Shown here piece after piece: positions 20,524 to 29,592 of a stretch of DNA of 42,308 bases. A program made the translations under genes and the position numbers. The stretch covers positions 1-42,308 of the forward strand of contig PNOC01000029.1 of assembly GCA_013824615.1 (NCBI GenBank). The letters are read 5' to 3'. This stretch comes from Thermodesulfovibrio sp. GTDB taxonomy: Bacteria > Nitrospirota > Thermodesulfovibrionia > Thermodesulfovibrionales > UBA6898. Position 1 is the stretch's first letter, and every line of letters begins with the position of its first letter. Under the pieces are notes generated by a model. The model was not told where the DNA came from. It did no database searches and was given only the letters and a program-made list of their open reading frames with translations.

Positions 20524-20997
20524 TCACCCGGTAATCGGGATTTTGGTGCTCTTATCCTCTACCTCATGCGTCCTGGATAGTCTGATCTCCAGCACTCCAT
20601 TTTCGAGATGTGCCTTTGATTTGTCAGTTTCGACGTCAAAGGGCAACTCGACGCTGCGGCAGAAGGAGCTTTCGCTGCGTTCGTAGCTGTAATATTCTCC
20701 CTTTTCAACCTTCTCTTCGGTCTTCCTTTCGCCGGAGATCGTGAGAATATTGTCATGGACAGTAATATTCACGTCATCTTTACCCATGCCGGGAATATCA
20801 GCCTTCAGCACAAGCTCTTCTCCCTCAGTGTACATATCAAGTTTCGGAAGCTTTGTTTCAAACTCCGTTGTACCGGTCGGCAGCATGGTTACCGTCAAAG
20901 GATCCTTCCAAGTCCCGCCAAACCATCTTCCCATATCCTCAAGATGTGACACATACCGTGGTGTTCTTACCAGTAAAAGATCTCTTGTTACCGTCAT
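20524..20997 (-). CDS. Small heat-shock protein, Hsp20/alpha-crystallin family
   Basis: A 157-residue small heat-shock protein that binds unfolding proteins without ATP as a large oligomer. The alpha-crystallin domain (about 50-140) shows PKLDMYTEGEELVLKADIPG, DDVNITVHDNILTISGERK, GEYYSYERSESSFCRSVELP and AHLENGVLEIRL (the A-x-x-x-N-GVL-x-I motif). The C-terminal tail KIPITG contains the I-x-I/V anchor. ATG 20997 is chosen because GGGAGTGG precedes it; a GTG three codons upstream is possible. It has its own promoter (21062-21090) and terminator, so it is monocistronic. Confidence 0.93.
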   Translation of the reverse strand: MTVTRDLLLVRTPRYVSHLEDMGRWFGGTWKDPLTVTMLPTGTTEFETKLPKLDMYTEGEELVLKADIPGMGKDDVNITVHDNILTISGERKTEEKVEKGEYYSYERSESSFCRSVELPFDVETDKSKAHLENGVLEIRLSRTHEVEDKSTKIPITG

Positions 20998-21061
20998 AAT
21001 GTCCACTCCCTTCCGCGGGTCCCTCTCAACTGCCTTGGGGATACCCCTTGCTCTTAATTAC

Positions 21062-21090
21062 ATTATATGCGTTGTTTCGTTACTTTGCAA
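21062..21090 (-). promoter_or_regulatory. Sigma-70 type promoter of hsp20
   Basis: On the minus strand TTGCAA (21090-21085) and TATAAT (21067-21062) are separated by 17 bases, a near-consensus housekeeping promoter, giving a leader of about 55 bases before ATG 20997. No CIRCE inverted repeat is seen. Confidence 0.75.
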
Positions 21091-21178
21091 CTAATAATTA
21101 GAGAACTCTTAGAAGAAAGTTTTTCTGTTGCTGTATCGTATATAAAATTAAATCACAACGTGCAGCGCAGCTGTTGCC

Positions 21179-21868
21179 CTACCGGGATGCCTGATTCCTT
21201 ATCCTCATCCTGACAATTTTCCAGGCATCCTCTGCCGGCATCATGCCGCTGAGCTCCTCAAAGGATCTTACCATCTCCTCCTGGCGCGCCTCTGAAAGTC
21301 CGGCTGCAGCTGCCCGCTCACTGACAAATTGCTGATATCTTGCCTTCATATCCGCAGGCTTCTCACTGGGACCGGTGCTACTGACGACGGGTGGTGCTCT
21401 GGCCGGCTCTGCCCCCGAAACTTCAGCCGACGTTTTGGCCCTGTCTGTTTCACCGTGCGGGACTTTCGGAGCAGGTGTGCGTATTCCCGTCTCAGGTCCC
21501 TCAGGAATTGACAGCGCCGGACTGTTTCTGTCAGGACCCGCCTCACGCTGCGGCCCGAAAGCAGGAGCCTCTTCCACCTTTTTTTCCTTATGAGGAGAGG
21601 CTGCACTCCTCTCATGAGCATACCCTTTGAACGCCTCATCGACCAGGGATATGGGAGTAAGGACGGAGTTGCCGGCAGGAGCTGCTTCGGCCTTCACCTT
21701 CGGTAAACTGTCAGGTTCTTTTTCCGGCAGAAACAGGCTGACCGCGCAGTTACGGAATGACTCCCGGTAAAGGGACTGAACCACGGCAAAGAAGATCAAA
21801 AGAAGCAGGGGTGACAGCACAAGGCTCAGGCCCTTTACCGGGGCCAGCCTCTGTGTCAGATTTTTCAT
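21179..21868 (-). CDS. Single-pass membrane protein with Pro-rich linker, unknown
   Basis: A 229-residue protein I do not recognise. Residues 1-13 are basic and cytoplasmic, 14-32 form one membrane helix (LSLVLSPLLLLIFFAVVQ), 45-170 are a disordered segment rich in Pro, Ala, Glu and Ser, and 175-229 form a helical C-terminal module (MKARYQQFVSERAAAAGLSEARQEEMVRSFEEL, split here only by its own helix breaks). The topology, with an anchored stalk carrying a small helical head in the periplasm, is like adaptor or TonB-style linkers but without their motifs. It lies 62 bases after the cytochrome c peroxidase stop on the same strand. Confidence 0.6.
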   Translation of the reverse strand: MKNLTQRLAPVKGLSLVLSPLLLLIFFAVVQSLYRESFRNCAVSLFLPEKEPDSLPKVKAEAAPAGNSVLTPISLVDEAFKGYAHERSAASPHKEKKVEEAPAFGPQREAGPDRNSPALSIPEGPETGIRTPAPKVPHGETDRAKTSAEVSGAEPARAPPVVSSTGPSEKPADMKARYQQFVSERAAAAGLSEARQEEMVRSFEELSGMMPAEDAWKIVRMRIRNQASR

Positions 21869-21930
21869 GATTATGCCTTCTTACTATATCTATCGGCATA
21901 ATCATGACGTTTATTTAGAGGAGAGGCACC

Positions 21931-23034
21931 TCAGGGTATTACAGGATACTGAAATGCCTGCTCTTCTCCGGAGAGCGCCTCAACCAGAAATGTCCTGAGG
22001 TATTTCCTCTCTTCAGCTGTCAGGCCGAGGGGCTTAAGGACAGTATTGCCCTTCCCTGCTCCCCTGTCAAAGAAGTCAATAACCTCTTCAAGGGTGACAA
22101 AGATTCCGTTATGCATGTACGGCGCTGTCCTGGAGACCTCTCTGAGCGTCGGGGTCCTGAAGGCCTTCCAATCTTTCCTGTTTTTGGAGATAAGATATCT
22201 GCCTGGGTCTTCTACGAGCGTCCGATAGTCTTTGTAATGTGAGACTTTGGCCACAAACCGCATTGTTGCGGTTACGGCCGGATCGTCCATCAGGACCGGG
22301 TTTTCAGGAACGTGAAGAGCATGAAACTGATTATCGCTGAGACTGGGACCATAATGACAGTCTGCGCATCCCCCCTTCCCCTTGAAGATTTCGAATCCCT
22401 TCAGTGCCTCCGCTGAAAGCGACTGCTGATCCCCCTTCAGGAAGCGGTCGAGTGGATTGCTGCCGGATACCAGCGTGCGTTCAAACGCTGCTATGGCCAT
22501 GGCTATACGCTCCCGGGTCGCCTCAGCGCCGAAGACTTTATTGAAGGCCTCAACGTACTCGGGCACCACCCGGATCTGCTCTTCAACATAATCAAGATTC
22601 TTATTCATCTCGAATGCTGACATCATGGGGAAAAGTGCCTGTTCCTCAAGACTCTTCGCCCGGCCGTCGTGAAAGAATCTTTTCTGGAACGTAATATTCA
22701 GAAGTGTTGGCGAGTTTCTCCAGTTCTTTGTCGTGGGGTAGCTCAGAGAAATGTCCAGCCCGTCGGCAAAGGCCTGCTCCGGATTATGACAGGTGGCACA
22801 GCTCATGGTTCCGTCTCCCGAAAGCCTCCGGTCAAAAAAAAGCTTTTTCCCGAGCTCGATCTTCTCCGGAGTCTGGGGATTGCTGCGTGGCACCGGCACC
22901 TGCTTAATCGTCTCGAGCGAACCGGCAAGAACAGAAACTGCAAACACTCCTATCCCAACCAAAACCAGCATCAGCATGAACAAAATAAATATCAGGCTAC
23001 TGTATCTGACATTGTGTCTGGACTTAGCGTGCAT
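21931..23034 (-). CDS. Diheme cytochrome c peroxidase (CcpA/MauG family)
   Basis: A 367-residue periplasmic diheme peroxidase that reduces H2O2 with electrons from cytochrome c. An N-terminal hydrophobic helix (about 12-38) exports or anchors it. Heme motifs are CATCH (C79-C82-H83) and CADCH (C223-C226-H227). Between them lie NSPTLLNITFQKRFFHDGR and FERTLVSGSNPLD, and FRTPTLREVSRTAPYMHNG follows the second heme, all regular for the family. ATG 23034 is preferred: GAGGAGGAG precedes it, and the ATG overlaps the stop of the DsbA-like gene by 11 bases. It is thus coupled to the formate dehydrogenase operon and may protect that oxygen-sensitive selenoenzyme or use formate electrons. Confidence 0.92.
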   Translation of the reverse strand: MHAKSRHNVRYSSLIFILFMLMLVLVGIGVFAVSVLAGSLETIKQVPVPRSNPQTPEKIELGKKLFFDRRLSGDGTMSCATCHNPEQAFADGLDISLSYPTTKNWRNSPTLLNITFQKRFFHDGRAKSLEEQALFPMMSAFEMNKNLDYVEEQIRVVPEYVEAFNKVFGAEATRERIAMAIAAFERTLVSGSNPLDRFLKGDQQSLSAEALKGFEIFKGKGGCADCHYGPSLSDNQFHALHVPENPVLMDDPAVTATMRFVAKVSHYKDYRTLVEDPGRYLISKNRKDWKAFRTPTLREVSRTAPYMHNGIFVTLEEVIDFFDRGAGKGNTVLKPLGLTAEERKYLRTFLVEALSGEEQAFQYPVIP

Positions 23035-23614
23035 TTGCCAGCTCCTCCTCAATAATCTTCTTTAAATATTCAAAAGGCCGGTTTCCAACAACCTGCCTGC
23101 CATTGATGTAGTAGGTGGGTGTGTTGAAGAGGTCCAGGCCGGCCGCAAGCTTCAGGTCCGCCTCGATTGCGGCGTCGTGCTTCTTTGCATCCAACGATGC
23201 GGTAAACAGCCTGATATCCAGCCCAATCTCCCGGGCATATTTAATAAGGCTCTCTCTGTCAAGTTTCGGCGAGTTCTTCAGCAGCAGGTCATGCATCTCC
23301 CAGTATTTACCTTGGTCAGCCGCAGCCAGCGACGCCTCAGCAGCTATCCGGGAATAGTCGCGGTATTTGTACGGATAGTTCTTGATCACCAGACGGACCT
23401 TGTTTTTATACGTATCGAGGATCTTCCTGACGGTCGGACCGGCCGCCTTGCAGTGAGGTCACTGAAAATCAAGGAACTCGATGATCGTAACCGGAGCATC
23501 TTTCGGCCCCTTCTGCGGCGAATCTCCGATCGGGACCGTAAAGCGCTTTTCTGCCGCAGAGACCACTGAAGCAAGCAAAAGCAGGAACATAATTGCGGAT
23601 TTCAACAGCTTCAT
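23024..23614 (-). CDS. DsbA-like thiol oxidoreductase, candidate selenoprotein with U-P-H-C site
   Basis: Read through a TGA at 23459-23461, the gene gives 196 residues: signal peptide (1-21), then VTIIEFLDFQ and residues 52-55 U-P-H-C, then KAAGPTVRKILDTY and a full DsbA-type fold with helical insert, DLFNTPTYYINGRQVVG (cis-Pro loop TPT) and a C-terminal helix. Homologs have C-P-x-C at this place, so the UGA falls exactly on the catalytic cysteine. A stem-loop follows at SECIS distance. GAGGTGG precedes ATG 23614. It lies between the NrfD-type subunit and cytochrome c peroxidase genes. It probably acts in the periplasm as a thiol oxidase or reductase. A frame interruption by mutation is the alternative, made unlikely by the position. 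Confidence 0.85.
23429..23444 (-). promoter_or_regulatory. Candidate bacterial SECIS hairpin, DsbA-like gene
   Basis: On the minus strand a short stem with one bulged C (GG, then CGG pairing with CCG and TC) closes the loop TCCGA; the loop begins 20 nt after the UGA. A G in the loop and a bulge in the stem fit the loose bacterial SECIS rules. It is weaker than the other two candidates. Confidence 0.45.
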
Positions 23615-23671
23615 ATGCCACCTCGGCAATTGACGGCCTGGACGGGCTGCCCGTCCAGGCCGCACATAGCG

Positions 23672-24814
23672 TTAATTCTTTACTTCTCCATACGAAAGCA
23701 CATTGAAATACTTGCAGGCGAATTTAAAGAGGAAAATTCCCAGGGCCACAAGAAACAGGGTGACCATAAACTCGTTGCCGGTGGGAAAATAGCTCACACC
23801 TCTTTCCTGCGCATGTCTTAAAAGCCCGAAAATAGACACATTCATGCGATTGATCACAATGCCAACGATAACAAAGCAGTTGACAAGAAATATACTGCCC
23901 ATGCTGTTGCGGACCGAAGGGAGGAGCAGCAATATCAGAGGCACAATCACCCCAACCGCCATCTCAAGCAGATAAAGCCTTGACTCCATGGTTCCGGCAA
24001 ACGCAGCCCCCAGGCCAGGTCCGCTCAGAAGAATGAAGATCTTCAGGACAAAGTAAAATCCGATCGCAACGATCGAACCTCTGGCAAGCCCGGAAAGAAT
24101 GCTCATATCAGCCTTATGTTTGAAGAATTTCGAACTCAGGATAGATTCAAAGCTGACCATGGAAAGTCCCATCATAATCGCAGAGACCAGGAAGCTGAAC
24201 GGCAGAAGACTGCTGTACCAAAGAGGATGAAGCTTATCAGGCACGATCAGATAAACCGCGCCTAATGATGACTGATGCAGCGTCGAAAGGAGCGTGCCGA
24301 AAAGGGCAATCGGCATCATGATCTTCTCCACAAATCTCTGCACGCCCTTAAGTCCGATCCGCTCAAAAAACATGGGGCTCGACTCCATGGCAAGGACCGT
24401 TGTGTAGATGACTACATGTATCGCCACGATGAACATGATCGAGTGAATCTGCCACATGACAACGGGATGCCAGATGCGAAACGGATGACCGATGTCCAGA
24501 AAAATACCCGATGCGGCCAACAGGTAGCCGAGAAAAGCGGTCAGTATGGCAGGTCGTGCGATCGGTTTGTATTTCTTCATATTGAAAAGATAAACAGCGC
24601 TGGCAATCACGAACCCGCCTGCCGCCATGGCAACCCCGCCCAACACGTCGAACCCAATCCAGAACCCCCAGGGGAAGTCATCCTGCAGATTTGTTGTTGC
24701 ACCAAGTCCGAGAGTCATCCGTTTATAAACAGACACCGCACCGGCAATAATAAGTATCAACAGCCCCAGCGTCATAGGGGTAAACATCTTTATTTCATGA
24801 CGTTCAGTGCTCAT
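23672..24814 (-). CDS. NrfD/HybB-type membrane quinone-reacting subunit of formate dehydrogenase
   Basis: A 380-residue polytopic membrane protein (about ten helices) of the NrfD/PsrC/HybB group. Visible features are an early YKRMTLGLGATTNLQDDFPWG loop (in two parts), GVAMAAGGFVIASAVYLF, ASGIFLDIGHPFR, TLLSTLHQSSLGAVYLI and a late IVGIVINRMNVSIFG. It anchors the dehydrogenase and passes electrons between the Fe-S subunit and menaquinone or ubiquinone without heme. This is not the cytochrome b subunit (FdnI) of the E. coli enzyme; the type is closer to hydrogenase-2 and polysulfide reductase. Start ATG 24814 overlaps the stop of the Fe-S subunit gene by 4 bases. Confidence 0.9.
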   Translation of the reverse strand: MSTERHEIKMFTPMTLGLLILIIAGAVSVYKRMTLGLGATTNLQDDFPWGFWIGFDVLGGVAMAAGGFVIASAVYLFNMKKYKPIARPAILTAFLGYLLAASGIFLDIGHPFRIWHPVVMWQIHSIMFIVAIHVVIYTTVLAMESSPMFFERIGLKGVQRFVEKIMMPIALFGTLLSTLHQSSLGAVYLIVPDKLHPLWYSSLLPFSFLVSAIMMGLSMVSFESILSSKFFKHKADMSILSGLARGSIVAIGFYFVLKIFILLSGPGLGAAFAGTMESRLYLLEMAVGVIVPLILLLLPSVRNSMGSIFLVNCFVIVGIVINRMNVSIFGLLRHAQERGVSYFPTGNEFMVTLFLVALGIFLFKFACKYFNVLSYGEVKN

Positions 24815-25644
24815 TGTTCATCCTCCTTGTCCATGTTCTTCATTCTCCTGGTGATCACCCAGCTTCCGATGCCAGCGGCAAGGACAACGCCGATAATCGC
24901 CGGGATACCGGAGATATACTTCCAGGTCAGATCAGGAAGGACCTGGTCCCCGACCTTGGCGTGGCCTATCTGATCGAGGGGAATTGCAGAAAGAAGAAGC
25001 ACGGAGGTGCCTCCTGCCTCTTTCTCGCCATAAATATGGTTATGGTATTTTCCGGGGTTTTCAGCAATCCTTTTCTTAGCCTCTGTCAGGTTCTTTTCGA
25101 TGCTGTCGCTGAACTGGATCGTCCCGGTAGGGCAGGTCTTTGCACAGGCCGGTATCATACCGGCAAGAAGTCTGTCATAGCAAAAATTACATTTCTGAAT
25201 GCTGGGTGAGAGCTTTTCCCACTCATATTTCGGGACATTGAAAGGACAGGCAAGCATACAATACCTGCAGCCCATGCAGCGGTCAGCACGGTAAATGACC
25301 GGCCCTTCTGGAGTCTTTACCAGGGCCTCCACGGGGCAGACTGAGGCGCAGGCCGGTTTTTTGCAATGAAAGCAGCCGTTTCTTGAGAAGTTCCATGTTA
25401 TCGCACCATTATGCTCGCTTTCGTAAAAGGCGATGTTCGTATAGGTCTTTGAGTTCAGTTTCGGGGGGTTGGTAAGAGTCGGGCCAGCCGTAGTCTTGTC
25501 TGTACCGTTCTGGTTCCACGACTTGCACGATATCTGGCACCCCCTGCAGCCGATGCACTTGGTGGTATCTATCAGGAAACTCGCCTCCATCTTCCTGACG
25601 GCCGGGTCAGTCGCTGTTTTTTCCATTATTGCATTCGTTCCCAT
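24811..25644 (-). CDS. Formate dehydrogenase iron-sulfur (beta) subunit
   Basis: A 277-residue four-cluster ferredoxin subunit of the FdnH/FdoH type. Cysteine sets are CIGCRGCQISC near residue 30, CFHCKKPACASVCP near 92, CMGCRYCMLACP near 125 and CNFCYDRLLAGMIPACAKTCP near 148. A C-terminal membrane helix (IIGVVLAAGIGSWVIT) anchors it. It carries electrons from the catalytic subunit to the membrane subunit. It begins 10 bases after the catalytic-subunit stop, behind GGGGGC, and overlaps the next gene by ATGA. Confidence 0.93.
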   Translation of the reverse strand: MGTNAIMEKTATDPAVRKMEASFLIDTTKCIGCRGCQISCKSWNQNGTDKTTAGPTLTNPPKLNSKTYTNIAFYESEHNGAITWNFSRNGCFHCKKPACASVCPVEALVKTPEGPVIYRADRCMGCRYCMLACPFNVPKYEWEKLSPSIQKCNFCYDRLLAGMIPACAKTCPTGTIQFSDSIEKNLTEAKKRIAENPGKYHNHIYGEKEAGGTSVLLLSAIPLDQIGHAKVGDQVLPDLTWKYISGIPAIIGVVLAAGIGSWVITRRMKNMDKEDEQ

Positions 25645-25653
25645 AGCAGCCCC

Positions 25654-28600
25654 CTAAATCTTTTCCACGTTGACCATAAAAGCCTTGGTCTCCGGGATCA
25701 TTGTATTTGCATCACCGATAGTCGGGGTCAGCAGATTTACAGCTTCCCCACCGCTGCCGTCTTCAGGGAACTGCCATCCGAAATGGTTCGGCAGACCGAC
25801 CTGATGTATTGTGGATCCTGCAATCTTAAAGGGCTTAAACCGCTTGGTAACCACAGCCACGGCCTTCACCTCTCCTCGACCGGACTTTACTTTCACATAT
25901 TCTCCGCCCTTAATACCCTTTTCAGCTGCAAGTTCTTCACTCATCTCGACAAAGAGCTGCGGAGCAGCCTCAAGCAACCAGGGCAGATGGCGCGTCAGAA
26001 CTCCTGTCTGCCAATGCTCGGTCATACGGTATGTTGTAGCAACATAGGGATACCGCATATCACATGAAAAAAAGACGTCCTCAGGAGAACCACCCTTACC
26101 GTCATGAAACAGTTTGACAGCCGGGTTGATCTTCGTTTTCGACATCAGATTTTCCTGAAGCGGGCATTCAAGAGCCTCGTAATGTTCAGGAAACGGCCCG
26201 TCAGCAAGACCGGGGCCAAAAATAGCGCCCATGCCGTCCGCTCTCATGATAAACGGATATTTCCCTGCCTTCTCATCCGCCATAGGGGGCGCCGGTCCAT
26301 CAGGCACATCACCGTCCCATCCTGGAGCAACCTTATTTGTCTTGGGATCCAGTTTGTCAGGATTCCATTTTATAACTTTTCTCTTGGGATCCCAGGGCTG
26401 TCCTGTCATATCAACGGCTGCGCGATTGTAGATGATCCTCCTGTTGAGCGGCCAGCACCACGACCATTCAGGGAACATGCCAAGCCCTGTAGGATCGGTC
26501 TTGCCCCTTCGCGCCATCATGTTTATCATCTTGCCCTCTTTATGCGTGTAGCTGCCGCTATAGATCCAGTTTCCGCAGGAGGTTCTTCCGTCGGCCTGAA
26601 GCGTCACAAAGTTGGTACAGAGCTCGCTCTTCTTACCCAGTTGCTTTGTCGCGTCCTTTGCATCAAAAATATCTTCCAGATAGTAACCATTTATCTCTCT
26701 GGCAACCAGGTGGGTATCAAACTCTTTATCCTTTGATTTATAGTTCCAGGTAAGGTTTGTAATAGGTGCAGGAAATTTACCGCCCTTGGTCTGGTAGAGC
26801 TTTTTTACGCGCTTATAGAGCTCATGGATCATCTCTCCGTCAGGTTTCGACTGACCAATAGGCTCAATCGCCTTATAACGCCACTGGGCCCACCGGCCCG
26901 AGTTCGAGATACTTCCTTCTTTTTCAACAGAAGATGTGCAGGGAAGCATGAAGACCTCAGTCTGGATATCCTTGGGATTCACGCCCGGCCCTCTCCAGAA
27001 GGACGCTGTCTCGTTATCAAAAAGATTCACGTTCACCATCCATTTAAGCTTTCCAAGAGCATTCCTCGTCTTATTCGAATTCGCACCTGAGCATGCCGGG
27101 TTCTGCCCCCAGGCAAAGAAGCCTTCAAATTTGCCTTTCGACATCTGGTCAAAAAGCATAAGCCATGAGCCGTTCTGGCCCTCATCCAGTTTCGGCAGCC
27201 AATGGTAGCCGAAGTCATTATCCTTCGTGGCGGCTGCGCCATAGATCGCCTTCAGATAGCTCGCAAAATACTTGGGACGATTGCCCCACCAGTTGACGCT
27301 CTTGGGATCCTTGGTCTTCGGTGTATACTTCTCGTTATATGCCTTGAGGTCAACCAGGGCAGCTGAAGGTACAGGAAGATATCCGGGCAATATATGGAAA
27401 AGCAGTCCCTGATCGGTCGAGCCCTGAACATTGGACTCGCCGCGCAGCGCATTCACGCCGCCACCGGCCAGCCCGATGTTGCCCAGAAGAAGCTGAATGA
27501 TCGTCATTGCCTTGATATTCTGCGTGCCGACCGTATGCTGGGTCCAGCCCATGGCATAACACTCTGTACCGACCCTGGTGGGTTTTCCGGTAGACCCGTA
27601 AATCTTATATACCTCAAGGAGCTTATCTTTCGGTGTCCCGGTTATGTCAGAAACCTTATCAGCCGTGTACCGTGAATAGTGTTTTTTCAGAAGCTGGAAC
27701 ACACAGTTCGGATCTTTGAGCGTCATGTCTTTTTTCGGAAGCCCCTTGTCATCCATCTGGAACGACCAGGTCTTCTTATCATACTTGCGGGTCTTCTCGT
27801 CATATCCGGAGAAAATGCCGTTGAGCTGGCCGGGCATCCGGAAGTCAGGATTTACCAGATAAGCTGCGTTAGTATAATTGGCCACATACTCTCTGAAATA
27901 CAGATTATTGTCGAGAATGTATTTGATCATGCCGCCGAGGAAAGCGATATCAGTTCCGGAACGGAGAGGAGCATACAGGTCAGCCTTTGCCGCAGTCCTG
28001 GTAAATCTGGGGTCAACAACGACAAGCTTTGCGCCCTTTTCACGCGCTTTCATGATCCATTTCATTGCTATGGGATGATTTTCGGCAATATTACTGCCCA
28101 TGACGAGAATTACATCAGCATTCCTGAGATCTATCCAATGGTTTGTCATTGCACCGCGTCCGAACGACTCTGCCAGAGCCGCAACAGTAGCGGAGTGTCA
28201 TATTCGGGCCTGGTGTTCTATATAGACAAGCCCCAGGGAACGGAGCCATTTCTGAAGGACATAGCATTCCTCGTTGTCCAGTGCTGCGCTTCCGACATGG
28301 GCAATGGCATCGGTCCTGTTAACCGTAAATTCCTTCTCAACCTCCTGATCTGTACCGTCAGGCTGCTTTTCCTTTACCTTCGACTTTGACACGAGTTTGA
28401 AGGTTCTGTCCCGGGTATCCTTGATCTTCTTTGCTATCTCGTCCAGAGCCCAGTCCCATTCGACGTCCTTCCATTCGGAAGCGCCTGCAGCACGATACTT
28501 GGGCTTAAGCAGACGCTTGTCATTATTCACGATCTGATAGAGAGATGCTCCCTTGGCACAGAGCGAGCCTTCATTGATCGGATGCTCCGGATCTCCCTCG

Positions 28601-28815
28601 GTGTTAATTACCTTACCGTCCTTTGTATGGACGATGATACCGCATCCCACAGCACAGTACGGACAGATGGTCTTTGTTTCTGCAGCGCCCTTGATGCGGG
28701 CATCGGGGACTTTAATCTGGACAGATTCAGCCTCCGGCGTCATTCCCGCCCCAACAGCCCCCGCTACCGCTGTCCCACCTGAAAACTTTAAGAAATCCCT
28801 ACGTGATAGCGCCAT
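25654..28815 (-). CDS. fdnG: Formate dehydrogenase catalytic subunit, selenocysteine-containing (UGA at residue 206)
   Basis: A 1053-residue molybdenum or tungsten bis-MGD enzyme that oxidises formate to CO2 in the periplasm. It has a Tat signal SRRDFLKFSGG (4-14) and a [4Fe-4S] site C51, C54, C58, C86. The active-site segment QARI-U-HSATVAALAESFGRGAMTNHW puts the in-frame TGA (28198-28200) at the classical Sec of FdnG. Downstream are NADVILVMGSNIAENHP, VVDPRFTRTA and the C-terminal MGD domain (TGVLTRHLPWL, HFGWQFP). The gene looks broken in two if UGA is read as stop; it is not. GAGGAGG precedes the ATG. It is first in the operon fdnG, Fe-S subunit, NrfD type, DsbA-like, peroxidase. Confidence 0.96.
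28164..28182 (-). promoter_or_regulatory. Bacterial SECIS hairpin in fdnG
   Basis: On the minus strand GCGGCTCT (28182-28175) pairs with AGAGTCGT (28171-28164), two G-U pairs included, around the loop GGC. The loop starts 23 nt after the UGA. This is the best-formed of the three candidate SECIS elements and sits in a gene where Sec is firmly expected. Confidence 0.75.
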
Positions 28816-28963
28816 GCCAAACCTCCTCAGATTTTATGAAATGATCTCCGTACGGGTAATGCTGATAGAACGGCAGAAAGATGAGAACTCCCGTTTGTTT
28901 GCAGTGGACCGTCATCCCAGTCTATTATTTATATTTATAAGCTCATAACCCATAACGCCGGTA

Positions 28964-28992
28964 TTTTTACAGACAGGGGTCTCTCATGTCAA
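28964..28992 (-). promoter_or_regulatory. Probable sigma-70 promoter of the formate dehydrogenase operon
   Basis: On the minus strand TTGACA (28992-28987) lies 17 bases before TAAAAA (28969-28964), giving a leader of about 145 bases before fdnG. The rest of the 324-base gap 28816-29139 shows no gene or further clear signal. Confidence 0.55.
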
Positions 28993-29139
28993 TAATTATT
29001 TCTGGCAACGCATGCGGAAAGTGGACAGGACCTGCGGTGAGCGGAAGCGGATACGTACCGGCACGGTATGGATGATTGATTCTGGGGAAGCGTTTTCGGA
29101 CTACGAAAGGGCGGCAGGCCGCTTGAATCTGACAATCAG

Positions 29140-29427
29140 TCAGATAAATATCAACCCGGCGCGATAGTGATCATTCAGTTTCTTTGCCCATCTCACCATG
29201 GCGATATGCAGCCTTCCTTCCTGATGCTTGTCGTCCCATTCAAGCACATGACCAGGCTCAAGAGGAAAGGTTGTAATCAGGCCCATCCCTGCCTTGCTGG
29301 CATCAAGGGCCTCGCCCTCGCTATGCTCCCTCATGAAATCGGAATTATCCATGAACAGGACCGTAAAATTGATAGACTCCTTATAGGGCTCCCGGTCATA
29401 CATTCGTTTGCATGAATATTCTTCCAC
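29140..29427 (-). CDS. PilZ-domain protein
   Basis: A protein of about 95 residues consisting of one PilZ-like domain: an N-terminal basic stretch (CKRMYDREPYKES), strand SINFTVLFMD, the D-x-S-x-x-G motif in DASKAGMG, LEPGHVLEWDD and a final MVRWAKKLNDHYRAGLIF. PilZ domains bind cyclic di-GMP through R-x3-R and D/N-x-S-x2-G; here the first motif is weak (only REPYK), so binding is uncertain. No ATG fits a ribosome site; GTG 29427 (or GTG 29430) after GGAGGC is the likely start. It is monocistronic with its own promoter. Confidence 0.7.
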   Translation of the reverse strand: MEEYSCKRMYDREPYKESINFTVLFMDNSDFMREHSEGEALDASKAGMGLITTFPLEPGHVLEWDDKHQEGRLHIAMVRWAKKLNDHYRAGLIFI

Positions 29428-29531
29428 CACGCCTCCATGCCGACCCCTCAAGAAAACCTGACGCCTGCCGGTAAAGACCAGATGTCCGGCTTACTGTCCA
29501 TAAATATTTATTAACAAACTACCAGTTTCAA

Positions 29532-29560
29532 ATATTAGTATACATGCAATAATATGTCAA
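29532..29560 (-). promoter_or_regulatory. Sigma-70 promoter of the PilZ gene
   Basis: On the minus strand a perfect TTGACA (29560-29555) is separated by 17 bases from TAATAT (29537-29532). It sits in an AT-rich patch about 100 bases before the PilZ start. Confidence 0.65.
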
Positions 29561-29592
29561 ATACAAAAATACTAAAAAAAAGATGACAATGG

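Noticed and set aside
26104-26736. 210-codon plus-strand frame
   Set aside because: Antisense shadow of the formate dehydrogenase catalytic subunit.
25654-28815. Formate dehydrogenase gene broken by a nonsense mutation
   Set aside because: The only stop is TGA exactly at the Sec position of FdnG-type enzymes, with a stem-loop behind it and a normal frame on both sides.
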